A DNA stretch of 64,000 nt from Strigamia acuminata (Eukaryota; Arthropoda; Chilopoda; Geophilomorpha; Linotaeniidae), in the NCBI GenBank assembly GCA_949358305.1, contig OX442321.1, positions 7,155,605 through 7,219,604 of the forward strand, in the 5' to 3' direction. Below are positions 9,756-21,420 of the stretch, one piece after another. The notes beneath the pieces are model-generated. The model was not told the DNA's origin, did not search any database, and worked only from the letters and a program-made list of their open reading frames with translations. Numbering within the stretch: position 1 is the stretch's first letter; every line of letters begins with the position of its first letter. Both the position numbers and the translations under genes were made by a program.

Positions 9756-11690
9756 ATGGCCCGTAGACCTGTAAGAGCGCGTGGAGCACATGGAGGTCGT
9801 GGAGCGCGTAGACGTGGAAATATGCGTGAACCACCAAGGGAAATTGTGGAGCTGGATTCCGAAAGCCAGGGGGATGAAAATGTTCTTGGAGACGTTTCTA
9901 ACCCAAGCAGTTCCCGGACTGACCTATTACCCATTCCGCATGATTTAGAGATTTATTGCCGCCATTTCCAGTTGGAAGTGACGCAGTTCTCAACTCTGTA
10001 TGAGGCCCAACAATACACGGCGAATAATTGTCACGAAAGAATTTGTGCGATATCTCCCGATGTAGTTGTGGCTAACAAGCAAAGTATTTCGAAAGATTTG
10101 ACCGGTGCTCGTTCGCCAGCAACATATCGCTACCAGAAACTACCTGGATGGCGTATGAACACTGCACTCGAGGATAATGAGCAGCCCAATTCATCAATGT
10201 CTGTTCAAACTTCGATCGCGTTACCTGCTACTTCTTGGGAAGCAAGTTCAACGAGACAAGGGGGAAATTTGGGACAAGGAAATTCTTCTATCCCTATTTC
10301 TCGTAATTTACCAAGTGCGACGGCAGTAAATAATAATTTACCCGCTCCCACTGGAAATTTGAATGGATCCTTCAGAATTCCGCAGATTCCACAATCTCGA
10401 ATTAATGTGCCAACCCAACCAAGGGGGAGAAATGAAAATCATCAAAATTTTCAATCTCACACCCAATCAGACGGAGATTTCAGGAATTATAGAAATTCCC
10501 AGTCTCAAGGTGAACGAGCTCCGCCGAGAAATCAACGATTTCCCGGAGCTCCGGGCGATCCTCGCAATTCCGATCCTAACTCGAGTAGCGACGAATCTCA
10601 AGCTGGTGGAGGGGGAAATTATAACAATAATTTCCACCGACGGAATAATTCACGTTCTCTGCCGCCAAATAGACACCAAAATTTCCGAGACGGACCAAAT
10701 CAGTCGCCTAGAGATCGCGAAAATCGTTCTACGCCAAATTCAAACCCTGCTTCTAATTTATCTGAAGAAGATGTAAGACAAATAGTTCAGGGTTTAGTTG
10801 GTCAAACACGAGGCTCTAATAACACGAACAATAATTTCGGAAAAGGAATAGAAATTCCTATTTTCGATGGGAAACAAGCAGAAGTTGCACGATTCCTTGA
10901 AATCGTCAAAGCTGCCGCACTCGGAAAAAGCATCCCTTTGGACGACATGGTACACACTGCTGTACCTGGACGACTATTAGGCCATGCGCAACGTTGGTTC
11001 AATAAGCAACGCCATTCTTTTAATAGTTGGCGGACTTTTGAAACCGCGTTCCTCGATCGTTTCGACCTCGTTCCACTTACGAGAGAGAGACGTTTGCTTA
11101 ATGTAAAACAGCGGGCCGACGAGTCGCTTTATTGTTTCCTTTTGCGCTTTACACAAGAGCAAGGCGAAGTGCCACCAGGTGATAAGGCTGGACGTGCACA
11201 GTTATTTGATAATTTAACTCAAGAAAGTTTCTCGTCATTATGTACACAAGGAATGTATGGCGACTATACAGTAGATGACATTCTACAATACGTAGGAATG
11301 AATCGCTGTAAGTTCGAAAGTTCCGCTCAGCTTGCAGCAAAATTGGAATACGATAATCGACAAGATAATCCTGCTCCAAAACCCAACGAAAAATCGAAGT
11401 TGTTTCCACCTAAAACTTCACTTCACTCCATCCGAACTGAAGATGAATTTAAGGAGAAAAATGGCTCAAGGAGCGACAAATCAACAAATAAAAATGATAT
11501 TGTCAATAGATTATGTGCTGCACAACTCGAAAGCACGACGGGCAAGTGTTTTTATTGCCACAAGCCAGGACATTTCAAAAAAGAATGCCCAGCTCTCGCT
11601 AAGAAACATGGGGGAAAACCAGACTCGAATAAAAGATTTAATCAGTCAGGCCCCAATCCCGATTTCATCAAAAGACCTAAACAAAATTAG
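9756..11690 (+). CDS. gag: Gag protein of the LTR retrotransposon
   Basis: Structural protein that would form the virus-like particle. I choose ATG 9756 (MARRPVRARG), giving 644 residues; the frame opens slightly earlier with a GTG. The N-terminal 20 residues are Arg-rich. Residues about 150-340 are low-complexity and Asn/Pro/Ser/Arg-rich. Residues about 365-540 form a retrotransposon-Gag domain (RWFNKQRHSFNSWRTFETAF, then LLNVKQRADESL). A single CCHC zinc knuckle CFYCHKPGHFKKEC sits near 600. The frame is intact and no protease follows it. A Ty3/gypsy-type gag is likely. Confidence 0.88.
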   Translation: MARRPVRARGAHGGRGARRRGNMREPPREIVELDSESQGDENVLGDVSNPSSSRTDLLPIPHDLEIYCRHFQLEVTQFSTLYEAQQYTANNCHERICAISPDVVVANKQSISKDLTGARSPATYRYQKLPGWRMNTALEDNEQPNSSMSVQTSIALPATSWEASSTRQGGNLGQGNSSIPISRNLPSATAVNNNLPAPTGNLNGSFRIPQIPQSRINVPTQPRGRNENHQNFQSHTQSDGDFRNYRNSQSQGERAPPRNQRFPGAPGDPRNSDPNSSSDESQAGGGGNYNNNFHRRNNSRSLPPNRHQNFRDGPNQSPRDRENRSTPNSNPASNLSEEDVRQIVQGLVGQTRGSNNTNNNFGKGIEIPIFDGKQAEVARFLEIVKAAALGKSIPLDDMVHTAVPGRLLGHAQRWFNKQRHSFNSWRTFETAFLDRFDLVPLTRERRLLNVKQRADESLYCFLLRFTQEQGEVPPGDKAGRAQLFDNLTQESFSSLCTQGMYGDYTVDDILQYVGMNRCKFESSAQLAAKLEYDNRQDNPAPKPNEKSKLFPPKTSLHSIRTEDEFKEKNGSRSDKSTNKNDIVNRLCAAQLESTTGKCFYCHKPGHFKKECPALAKKHGGKPDSNKRFNQSGPNPDFIKRPKQN

Positions 11691-12181
11691 GTTAGATGGA
11701 TTTATGTAGGATATATACGAAAATTTTAACATGTATTAATTCTTTTGAATTTTCTGTGTGTGAGTTGTCCCTTATTTTGGAATTTATATATTCTTAATTA
11801 TGTGACCTTTTAACTCGTAACAGGTTTTATTTGCGTGAATTACATTTCAAGTAGAAATTGTCATTTCATAGTTAAAACAATTTGTCAAATTTTATTAATC
11901 ATTTTAATACAAATTTTGATGTTAATTTTGAGTTTTGCGTTCAGCTTTACTACCGGTGTAACTCCTTCTGTAAAAAAAGGATTAAGATCAGTGTTTGTTT
12001 TAGTGAATTTATTTTCTACTAAACATTTTGAAACATTTGGATTAAAGCTGAGATTTATTTTAATATAAATAAGTTTTACTTACCAAAGATTGAAGCTCTT
12101 ATGTTCCTGATGACAGTGTGGTCTTGATCCTCAAGATATATTGTTAAATAGTATGATAATATAAAGTATTCTCATATATTT
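11691..12181 (+). other. 3' untranslated interior of the gag-only element
   Basis: A stretch of 490 bp, AT-rich, between the gag stop and the polypurine tract. No pol motif or convincing ORF was seen. Confidence 0.6.
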
Positions 12182-12192
12182 AAAGGGGGACT
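12182..12192 (+). other. Polypurine tract
   Basis: AAAGGGGGACT lies immediately before the 3' LTR. This is the expected plus-strand priming site. Confidence 0.75.
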
Positions 12193-13707
12193 TGTGACGG
12201 TTACACTGTCATACACTTTTATCCATAGATGGCGCTAGTACGATTTAGCGGTAATTTCGAATTTCGATTATTTTTGAAGGAATAAAATATAAATTATCAT
12301 TTATATTTTATTCTCCCTCAAGTTTAAACAATTATTAAACATTTTTAGATGTGTTAATATTAGCTGATTTGTTTGTCACATAATTCTATTGAATTATGTG
12401 CAAATTTCACACCTGGTGAAGTCACCATTCACCACCCACTGTGAGTTGGACTCCTTTCGGATTATAGTCAAAGGGACTTAATCCAAAGTGTGTCCTGCGT
12501 ATCCAGTTCCTGTAGTGGACCTAGTAGAAGACTATGTCCTGGGTATCCACTTCCTATAGTCTAGGATTGGATGGATTTAAGTGACCAGTGATCCCATTGG
12601 ATCACTGGGCAGCCCATTCTTCACACCGAGCATATATTCCCTTGCAAAACGGATTTGGCTGGCTCTCTTGTTGGTGGTCTGTTCCTGACACCACTTGAAC
12701 CGGGTTTGGTGGACTTAGGGCCACTTGGGTGAATTTAGTTCATCTTGTTGCACTTAGGGGCAATGAATAGCTGTAGCTATGGAAAAGTAACATTTATCTA
12801 TTTTAATATTCATTCTCAGAATTCCAATACAGGCCGGGTACAAAATACTTGATATTTAGTGTAAGAATCTAGAGTGAGTAGAAGACTCACAGACACACTG
12901 CCCGCCTCTTCATACCAACATTCCGTTGAAGAATTAAATGTAGAATCTAGAGTGAAGCGATTCACAGACGCATTATTGGGGTAACCGATGTGGAGTAATT
13001 TCCCGGTTACTCTCCCGCCAGCCAGAACCGACGTGGAGTAATTTCCCGGTAATGGATAACCTTTCCTGTGAGAAACTTCTGATTCAATTCGTTGTTGGTT
13101 TGATGGAACATTTAAGCTTGACTTAGATGTTGATTGCACTCGGGGCAAAAATAGCTCGGCGCTATTTTAATATATTATTTATTTTCACAGTTTTAGTTAA
13201 GTTTGTGACTCTAAAATACCATGATTAATTCCATAGAATTAATATGAATATTTATTCTCACATTGTTACATCTCGCGGTAATTATTGATTACAATAATTA
13301 TCTGCGATGCGATGTGTGTGACGATACAGAAAAGTCAACCGCACCTCTCGGATATAACCCACCCAGCCTAACCATTTACACGCCTTTTAGAACCAAACCC
13401 TGGACCATTTAGAAGCCAAAGCCATTCATAGATGACATCTTTTACGTCACAGCAATAAGACCGTTACAAATTCTTATTGCCTGACTGAAGCCTTCAAATG
13501 ATATTATTTCAGGGCTTTTGCCAAATAACTGTATAGTTTAACTTATCGTTATTTTAGCCACTTGTAGGCATAATATTTATATAAGTTTCAAACCGGAATA
13601 AATGTTATATGTTTTGAGAAAACATCAGGTTTGCATATTTTACACTTTCACACAGATAGTTCACACTTTAGTTTAGCAATTGCTATCTCCAGAAGGTAAT
13701 CGTCACA
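12193..13707 (+). repeat. 3' LTR of the gag-only element
   Basis: About 1515 bp, starting TGTGACGGTT and ending CGTCACA. It is near-identical to 7171-8675 and followed by the target duplication CATG. Confidence 0.9.
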
Positions 13708-13711
13708 CATG

Positions 13712-14049
13712 AAATTACACGCTGATGAGTACAAGAAAATACATTATCAACAATTATATTGAGCGTAAATATTTTGCAGCTGCTCTTACTGTATTGCTCA
13801 TTTCAGTAAGAGCAGCTCAAGTAAGAGCAACACAGGTGTTGTGATACAAGTGGCTGCCAGGTAAAAATCAATCAACTAAAAAAAACAAAACTCTGACATT
13901 TTTACGGCAATAAAATTGATGTGTTTGTTTAGATAAGTTATGTGTTTTTTTTTTCAAGCTGTATTCGATTATATCTCCAAAATGAGAACAACGAAAATAT
14001 TTTGCAATAATAGACTTTAGCATTACGTAGAAAAAGAATAAAGTGTTTT
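13712..14049 (-). pseudogene. Orphan IR exon 1 and promoter-like block
   Basis: Continues the unit interrupted by the LTR element. On the minus strand it reads MYFLVLIS followed by a TAA codon, so this leader exon is dead. Upstream lies CAGCTGCTCTTACTGTA with its inverted copy (13778-13815). The rest (13870-14045) is AT-rich with nothing recognisable. Confidence 0.55.
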
Positions 14050-14585
14050 TCAATCTACACATTTCAATTTTACAAATTGTAACTTATCAATAATTACTTC
14101 AAAAATACCAAAAATTAAAGACACAAATATTGCACACATTAAAAATACAAAAGGTCCAATCATTTGACCAAACGACACGGGATGGAATGTATCTTCCAAA
14201 CATTTACGCATTGCGGGATAAAATCGTTGTAATTCAACTGATAACACTCCACATTGCTTTAGTAATAAACTTCTATTAAAGAAAATCATAAATTATATTG
14301 GTGCTAGGTTCTTTTGAAACATGCTTACCTGGAATTGAAATAACCAATATAAGAAAACTGATTTGAATACCCTAATGATATAGGGTCTGTGCTTATGTAA
14401 TCATGTGCAACTGCAAAACTGCAATTGCTGCCAATAAAATGTTGAAAACTTTGCAATGATGTTATAAATCCATATTTCCCACTGTACGCTGCGTCAATCC
14501 CTTGGGTTATTGTATCAACTTTGAAAACACTCCTATTTTTGTACGGCGGTTTCTATTAAAAAGAACAGTTGTATAAATTCATATA

Positions 14586-14837
14586 CCGTATTTTACCGAT
14601 TAAGAGCCGCGGCTCTTATTCAAAACTGCCATTTTTGTCAGCAATTACAATTTCGGTTTTTCGTTTGTTACATTTGTTTAATGTAACAAACGAAGTCTGA
14701 CGCCACGAACGAAACGTACGTTCATCGTTTGTGAGGTTAAATACGGAAACGATACCATACTTTTGCAAAAATACGGTATTCTTGGTGTCTCAGCCGCGGC
14801 TACAATTCGAGGGCGACTCTTAATCGGTAAAATACGG
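14586..14837. mobile_element. TA-flanked MITE in the M3-S2 intron of IR-C
   Basis: Inverted ends CCGTATTTTACCGATTAAGA / TCTTAATCGGTAAAATACGG with TA on both sides; 252 bp, non-coding. The same insertion with an internal deletion (81 bp) sits in the equivalent intron of IR-E at 22430-22510. Confidence 0.75.
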
Positions 14838-14967
14838 TAATTAAAAATCAAAATACCTTAAACATATGTTCTGAATTAGTGCCACTTATAATCACTGGCA
14901 AAACATCTGTATTTGCATACATGTCGTCAAGCGACGTAAAAAGAACTTTAATATTTTTGGTTGCAAG

Positions 14968-15505
14968 CAAAGACGGCGACGCAACGATAGTAAAAATTAG
15001 TCAAACTCAACGCAGAGTGTGTTCACACTGTAGGGCACGTGTGAACAGAGCTGAAATCAGATGGTTTTAATGAAACCTGGAATTGGATCTAGTTCTGGAA
15101 CTAGTTCCAGAATCCGGAAATGGCAGCCTGTTTGCATGTAGCAAAGTCTCACCAACCAGACGTGAATCGACGACAGATAGAGTCGATCGTGATTGATTGG
15201 CCTTAAAACGTTTCCTTGCGTTGTGCAGGGCCGTCTTTACACTTTTCAGCGCCCTGGGCTAATAAAACTCAGGTGCCCCTTGCCCAGCACTTTCTGTGCC
15301 CGGCGCCCCCCTGTGCCTGGCGCCCCTGGGCTGCAGCCCAGTTAGCCCAAGGGTAAAGGTGGGCCTGGCGTTGTGTCGCTTACTTAAACTTGGAGTTGAA
15401 GCAAGAATTGGCATCAACGTCAAGAATTTTTGGATGCAAGCGGCTGGCATTGCGTCAGCTTTCTTGCGATGCCTCTAGTGTGAACACAAGTGTGAACCTA
15501 GCTTT
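14968..15505. mobile_element. MITE (GTTCACACTTG family) in the broken M3 exon of IR-C
   Basis: Homologous, in reverse orientation, to the complete copy at 59973-60383. Its right end reads AGTGTGAACACAAGTGTGAA then CCTAGCT. Its left terminus is lost at the junction with the M3 exon near 14968. It contains a nested hAT element at 15226-15367. Confidence 0.7.
15226..15367. mobile_element. Nested hAT-type MITE
   Basis: Insertion of 142 bp with ends CAGGGCCGTCTTTAC and, inverted, CAGGCCCACCTTTAC. It is flanked by a perfect 8-bp duplication GCGTTGTG (15218-15225 and 15368-15375). The uninterrupted target is seen in the sister MITE at 60080-60100. It is GC-rich and non-coding. Confidence 0.88.
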
Positions 15506-15879
15506 ACACAGTTTACCTCACGTTGAAGTTACATTTAAAAAGGTTAAAAACTTGACCGAAATAACCTCCGAGTATTGTTGAATTATTGACGTTAGTTAAG
15601 GTAATGTGTGGTGGAGCCTATAGATAATATACAACATAGCATCATATGATATCTACTGTGATCTCTCACGTACATTAATAACTGTTATCCTTATTTCACT
15701 TCCTAAATACTGGTTTTCTCCATTCGTTTGAAGATTTCTAATCTTTAATTTTACAATTTTAATAAGAAGACAATAACTTAATCGAACTCAACTCACAGAT
15801 TGATTGTCACAACTTAGTTGAAAAAGAGAGTTTCCTGCAATTCTCCATTTGTAACCTAAATAAAAAAATTCGTTCTGCA

Positions 15880-17508
15880 ATAGAAATCAATTATAAAGTA
15901 AGGTAAGCTACACCTAAATACACAGTTTGCAGCAGGTACTTTTCCCTTATAAAAAACCCCCATTATGCCAATAAGTGTAGTGGAAAACTTATAACTATAC
16001 GGGAGCTTACACTATAATTGAAAATAGCGTAGCCAATCGGGTAGTTTTCCACTATTTTCGTTTCCTTTCCCCAAAAAGATTATAAAGATAAGATTATAAA
16101 GATAAGATTATAAAGAGACTTTCAATTACAATATACCAATATGCAGTGGAACATATCTGTTGCACGCAACAATGAGATAAAAAGATGGTCTTTTACAGGC
16201 CAGGATTTGTTTATGGTTTTCAACTGTGTGCAACAATTTTGCATGATATTACAGTTTCATTTTTAATTTAATATTATTATTTATTATTCTGCATGTTGTG
16301 TGTGCTCAGAAAGACAGAAACAGGTTTTCTGTATGATTTTGGCAAGCCCTCTGCAGTAAATGTTCCGTATTAATACAATAGTTTTTTCTTAACTGTAAAT
16401 AGCAGTAGTGTATTTAAACTATTCGCTAAAATTCACCAAAGCTGTCCGGAATTTAACCAAATACCCTGCTCGAACAAGGCCTCCGTTGCTAATGCAATCT
16501 CCGGACGATATTGATCGTGCGTGTTAAACATTACTGTAGTTTGTCAAATTGATCATTTTTTGTCTTGTGAATATAATAATAATAAAACTTTATTTCTATT
16601 ATTTGCACAAATTTAACTGCTGTCTTGTTTACGCTACACTCAGTGGGTGGACCACATGATTACAAAAAATTAATTAAAATCGACTTATGAGAATTTTGTG
16701 ACCACTTAGCCACAAGGGTGACGAGCATCACTACCACACACCGCCCAATAGCCTTAATGTCATCCCTTCTCGCAGAGTGGTATGACCCAGTATAGGGAAG
16801 AAGGGAGCTGAGTGGTGTGGAGAGTAGAGAAAAGGATGCTAGGTTTCCATGATGTTAAAATGATGTAAATTGACTTATATTTAATAATAAAATATTCTAA
16901 ACAGTCAAGAAGCAATGTTTTATGCTTTAACTTCTTCAAAATACATGATTGTTTAGTTCGTTAAATTTATCAGTTGATTTGTCCAGCTGTTTTTGAATTT
17001 GATGATTGATTGTTGCGTCTGGACACAAAATGGCTTCCCGTAACTCGAGCGTTTGTATTTTGGCCTACTTTTATGTAGCCCTACGCCAGTGAATAGGCTC
17101 GGCCAATAGGAACTGGTGTGTCTCTAACGGTGAGCCAGAGCATACTATGAAAATTAATGCACAGCTCTTACAAACTCAGCCCAATTGAAAAATCCAAACG
17201 TGACGTATATATCTGACTAAATTTCTTGTTTATTTAAGAATATGTGTGTGCGCGGAGATTGCTAGTACAATCCCCTGGCAACCTTTACATTATTTGGTAT
17301 AGATATTACAATGCACTTGCCACGTTGTTATGCTGAGACATAACATGTTTAAAATCTGAAACTTGACTGTATTAATTGCTTTACAACTTTACAACCATCA
17401 TTGCAAAAGTTTGACCCAATGCTTCAAGACATGTGGGTTTGACATTAGTGGAACCGAGATCACAGTTGTAAACCATTCAACTTCTTGATTTGCTTTGAAC
17501 ATGAAAAT
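15880..17508. other. Intergenic region between IR-C and IR-D
   Basis: 15900-16060 is duplicated at 24240-24540, upstream of exon 3 of IR-E. 16078-16112 is a three-fold AGATTATAAAGATA-like microrepeat. 16573-16860 begins with AATAATAATAAAACTTTATT, which reads on the minus strand as the A/T-rich 3' tail of a LINE; this is tentative. The rest shows no gene. Confidence 0.4.
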
Positions 17509-19504
17509 TTACATGAAGTGACAAAAATTAAATTTAGCAATGATTACTTCGAATGTAACAAAAAGGATGGATAATAAAAGTCCACTTATTAAGACGACAA
17601 AAGCTCCAATAACTTTTCTAAATGTAACTGAATTGAATTGATTTTCAGAACAACTTTGCCAATCCGGATAAAAAAGCTTGAATTCGAAGGATAAAATTCC
17701 AGTTTGCTTTAGTAATAGAATCCTACATGAAGAAAATCATGCATTAAAACAAATGTTAATGCGAAGCACCAAAAGGAGACAATTATTTACTTCTGATTGA
17801 AATAATCCACGAAAGCAAAATCTTTCGAATAACCCAATGTTATAGAATCTCTGGTGACGTACTTTGGCGCTACTGCAAAGCTGCAATTTCTGTCAATTAA
17901 ATGCTGAACATCTCGTAACGATTGAAGAAATCCCATTTTTTCGCTGTAAATTAAATCAAGACCTTCGCCTGAAGTGGTAGCTCTTAACACTACTTTAGTA
18001 TTTTTGTATGGTGGTTTCTGTTGAAAATATAACTCTTGTGAAAAATATTTTTAATTATGTTACATTATCATACCGTAAAAATATCTTCCATTAAACCACC
18101 CTTTATAATAACTGGCGAAAAATCTGTTTTCATCAGCATGTCATCCAGTGAAGAAAAAGGAATTTTTACGTCTATTGTTGCAAGTAAAGCAGTCAATGTA
18201 GAAGTGTAACTAACCAACAACAACATTGAAAAAATGATGTAGATTCCAAAGATAAATTTCATGGACTTCAATGCAGAATGAATTAAATTGCCTAAATAAA
18301 ATGTAAACAACATTTGATTTTGTCTTAATATTAATTCTAAACAAAATAAATCTTATACCTTGTAAAACAATTGGCCAACAAAGCAGCAACTCCTTCATGA
18401 AATTAAGAAAAGTAGTCGCAAAATACCCTCTTCTTGAAACAATGCATACGAATACGTTGACTAGAATGACCGTCAAACTCACTGCAAATATGCTCAACCA
18501 AAATTCTACATTGTACGGAAGCAAAAAAAATTCATAATTCCATTCCTGCCTATTCGATTTTCTGTATATGATATCAATCTGCTTCGTAAAAATCTCCGGC
18601 GAAAACGTTACATAATCTCTTTTTAGTCTGGTGATAGCAACAGAAACGGCTATATCGGCTTTCTAAAAGAAATACAAAAATGTACCTTCGAAAAATCAAT
18701 TTGATATGAAATAAATACCCCTCTGACAAGATCTCCTATCATTCCTGTCCAACTTCCATTAATAAAAGCCCCAAATTGACCATCATTGCATTTGATCATC
18801 TCAAAGCTGTAACATCATTAATGAATATCATTATCGTATAATATTCACAGAACATTTCACTACGATACCTCATATTGAATTTTGAATAGAAAATCTTGAA
18901 AATTTGACCAAAAAATCCTCCCATTCTTAGCGAATTACTTACGTTAGTCAATGAAAAACTCGGTGGGTACTTGCAAAAAAGATTTATAATTACCGGTACC
19001 CACATTAATAATTAATAATACTCACATTAAAAGCGGAAATCCTCACCGGCTTTTGAAAATATTGATTTTTGTTTCTTCTCGAATTGATTCTAGCCTTATA
19101 TTTAATAACTTTTAAACAACAAAGACTTTGATCAATTCTGACAACTTACAGATTGATTATTACAACTTAATTGTAATAGAGAATTTATTTCCTCATTACT
19201 TCTCAGCCATTTGAACCCTAAATATTCTAATTCTATCTGCAAAATTATTAGCCACAACACGGGAGTTATTTTTCTAAAATTACTTTTATATCAGAAATTA
19301 CCACAGTAGCACTCTCCAGTATATCCCCCTCATTTGACATTAAAGTTACACTAGGACATCTAACGTTGTTCGATTGCACATTGTAACCAACACAACACCC
19401 TGAAATAAAAATTCTACCTTTTTAAAACTTAATCCTTCATATTTCAACTACAGTTGATACTTACACACACAAAGTGATACGTTAATGAGCGCAAGAAGAT
19501 TCAT
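17509..19504 (-). CDS. Divergent ionotropic receptor IR-D (alpha subfamily), intact
   Basis: Ten exons, each with GT-AG borders and compatible phase: 19465-19504, 19302-19399, 19150-19236, 19026-19094, 18869-18969, 18719-18806, 18359-18662, 18074-18291, 17791-18017 and 17509-17722. They encode about 481 residues. The leader is MNLLALINVSLCV, followed by the Cys segment CCVGYNVQSNNVRCP, the S1 signature NGSWTGMIGDL, the pore loop LLLCWPIVLQG, M3 SYTSTLTALLAT, S2 NCSFAVAPKYV and M4. It is the closest paralogue of IR-A. Introns as well as exons align, so this is a recent segmental duplicate. S1 carries Lys (RLKRDYVTFS) at the position where glutamate receptors have Arg. The ligand is unknown. 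Confidence 0.88.
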
Positions 19505-19760
19505 TATCAGCACTTACGGTAAACGTAAATATTCTGCAGCTGCTCTTACTGAATTGAGCAACAGACCTGATGTGATAAAGTATCTACCAGTTCAAAATCA
19601 ATAACGTAATTAACTAAAGTGGTAAAACGTTTTTACGACAAAAAAATTAATGTATTCTGTATTGGATTATTAAATGGTCACGCCACTTCTCGATTAATGT
19701 GCTTCTCTGAAGGCAAGCCGAGAAGCCAACATAATCGTGTGCCCAACACCTACTTAGTTG

Positions 19761-20085
19761 AGAATTTACCACTAGCTTGAGCTATAAATAGCCGCGAATG
19801 AGATTAGGTCTAACAAAACAACAATCGTTCTCCCGACCAATCCCGAGGCGCGTAATAAACCGCTTTTGACGTCTGATCGGTGCTTACCCGGAAGAAATTC
19901 CTTGTGCCATCCACTCTTTCCACTCTTCCCGATCAATATTTCTGAAGCTGGCGCCCCCCGGTGGGGCCTTTACGAACCAAGCATCACTTGTGCCCTGACT
20001 GGGACTCGTGATCTTATCAGGCAAGAAGATTCGTGCTGACCTAATTATCCCGACAATTACACGTCGCGCTCGGTATATTACCTAT
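19761..20085 (+). repeat. LTR/leader-like retrotransposon fragment
   Basis: A GC-richer block inserted in a degraded IR exon. It has TATAAATAG near 19784, AATAAA near 19855, and then CTGGCGCCCCCCGGTGGGGC near 19949, which looks like a primer-site region. No partner is in the window, so the family is not assigned. Confidence 0.4.
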
Positions 20086-20275
20086 GAAAAAAAAGACTTT
20101 TCGGCATCAATTCTCCGCCACTTGTATCAGGTGTTCAAATAAAAATTAATTCAGTCTTGAAGTCTCTTGTCGCATTCACTCCTTCGTTCTAACATAACTT
20201 CACAATACAACACCCTGAAATAAAAATTTACCTTTATGAAACTAAATCCTTCAAATTTAGTCTACACTTACAGTA

Positions 20276-20681
20276 TGTGAAAACCGAGGGTTTTACGCAT
20301 ATATTTTATTACTTTTATTTGTAACAAGTTCATTTTTTGTAATCTTTTAATTTTGTATTTTCTGGTGTTTACTATCTACACTTATTTCCCCTTTAAACTC
20401 CACCTATTTACTCAACAATAATACCCTACCTTCTCACCCTAAAACTTCACTTCCCAAACTTCTACTTGACCTTTCTTGGAATCAACTAATTGAGGTTAAA
20501 TAATTCCGCTTTCCAATCAGAGAGCTCCACATACCCTTTTCCCCCCTTTTTATTCTCTAGTCTGAAAATAAATACCAGTGTGTTCTTTTTACAACTCAAG
20601 AGAAGGTCTCCTTTATTTCACTTCCACATCTACACTTTTCAACCAAGGACTTTAAAGTATTTTTATGAGTGTGATTTCACA
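20276..20681 (+). repeat. Solo LTR, 406 bp
   Basis: Bounded by TGTGAAAACC and GATTTCACA, with imperfect 5-bp flanks CAGTA / CCGTA. It interrupts the conserved exon-1 upstream sequence (ACACTTA...ATACTTACATACATG) that is continuous in sister copies. No internal region, so probably a recombined LTR element. Confidence 0.65.
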
Positions 20682-20959
20682 CCGTAATACTTACATACAT
20701 GAAATAACATGTTGATGAGTACAAGAAAATACATTATCAATAATTATATTGAGCGTAAATATATTGCAGCTGCTCTTACTATATTGCTTATTACAGTAAG
20801 AGCCGCTCAAGTAAGAGCAACACAGGTGTTGTGATACAAGTGGCTGCCAGGTAAAAATCAATCAACTAAAAAAACAAAACACTGACGTTTTTACGACAAT
20901 ACAATTGATTTGTTTGTTTAAGTATGTGTTTTTCTTTCTAAGCTATATTTGATTACCTG

Positions 20960-21420
20960 TATATAGGGTGGTAAAAAAGTCTGGTTCTCTACTAAATATT
21001 TGTGAAAATGCTGACAATGCATATAATCTAATGATGGCAAAGTATTAAAGTTGGGTGGGGCAATCTTTTGATGACCCGAAATTTGACCTGGGATGTTTCT
21101 TCAAGGTCATTGGAAAACTATCTTTGAAACCGTTAGAGATAGACAGAAATTTCCAATTGTAAACTTGTAGAGCAACATTTATTTAGTCTAAAAATGACTT
21201 CTCCTCAAATCTTTTGTACTAACAAATTTTAAGAAAATCACAATTTCATAAAGTATACACATGTCAAAGGCTAACTATGGAATAATGGCCAAAATTGAAA
21301 AAGTGCCAAAAACGTGCTGATTAGACGTAAAATGACCTAAAAATCAATTCCCCCGGTTGGAATTTGCACATATGGCACCGTTGCAGAGACAAGAGCAGAA
21401 AACTGCGTTTCCGAAAAAAA
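20960..21420. repeat. Second copy of the GGGTG...AAAAAGTCTG repeat
   Basis: Aligns with the left arm of the element at 5435-5870 (shared CTAATGATGGCAAAGTA, TAGAGCAACATTTATTTAGT and AAAAACGTGCTG), but without the inverted right arm. 21425-21870 shows no recognisable gene. Confidence 0.65.

Larger units (their letters stand above)
7171..13707 (+). mobile_element. Gag-only LTR retrotransposon, 6.5 kb
   Basis: A complete LTR-flanked unit: 4-bp target duplication CATG (7167-7170 and 13708-13711), inverted termini TGTGACG/CGTCACA, two 1.5-kb LTRs, a tRNA-Gln-like primer site, one gag ORF, a polypurine tract and the second LTR. The interior is only 3.5 kb. I find no protease, reverse transcriptase, RNase H or integrase motif in any frame. 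It resembles a non-autonomous element mobilised by the pol of a relative. The LTRs look almost identical, so insertion was recent. Confidence 0.85.
14050..15874 (-). pseudogene. IR-C (beta subfamily), broken ionotropic receptor
   Basis: Remaining exons: M4 exon 14050-14272 (tail extended by seven codons relative to IR-E), S2 exon 14329-14552 (AYSGKYGFI, NCSFAVAHDY, LGYSNQF), and the 3' half of the M3 exon 14857 to about 14965. A MITE nest then replaces the rest of M3 and the M1/pore and S1 core exons. Upstream exons 15517-15617 (GGYFGQVFNLF), about 15674-15742 and about 15797-15874 (YLGYKW) are still open. Exons 1, 2, 6, 7 and half of 8 are missing, so no channel can be made. It is nearly identical to IR-E where they overlap. 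Confidence 0.82.
19640..20745 (-). pseudogene. Decayed IR unit between IR-D and IR-E
   Basis: Contains a broken YLGYKW exon (pieces near 19735-19760 and 20085-20125), the exon-2 acceptor context near 20205, and an open exon-1 leader near 20700-20740 (MYFLVLINMLFHV). Two LTR-derived insertions split it. No S1, M1 or M3 exon remains, so it is a relic. Confidence 0.55.
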
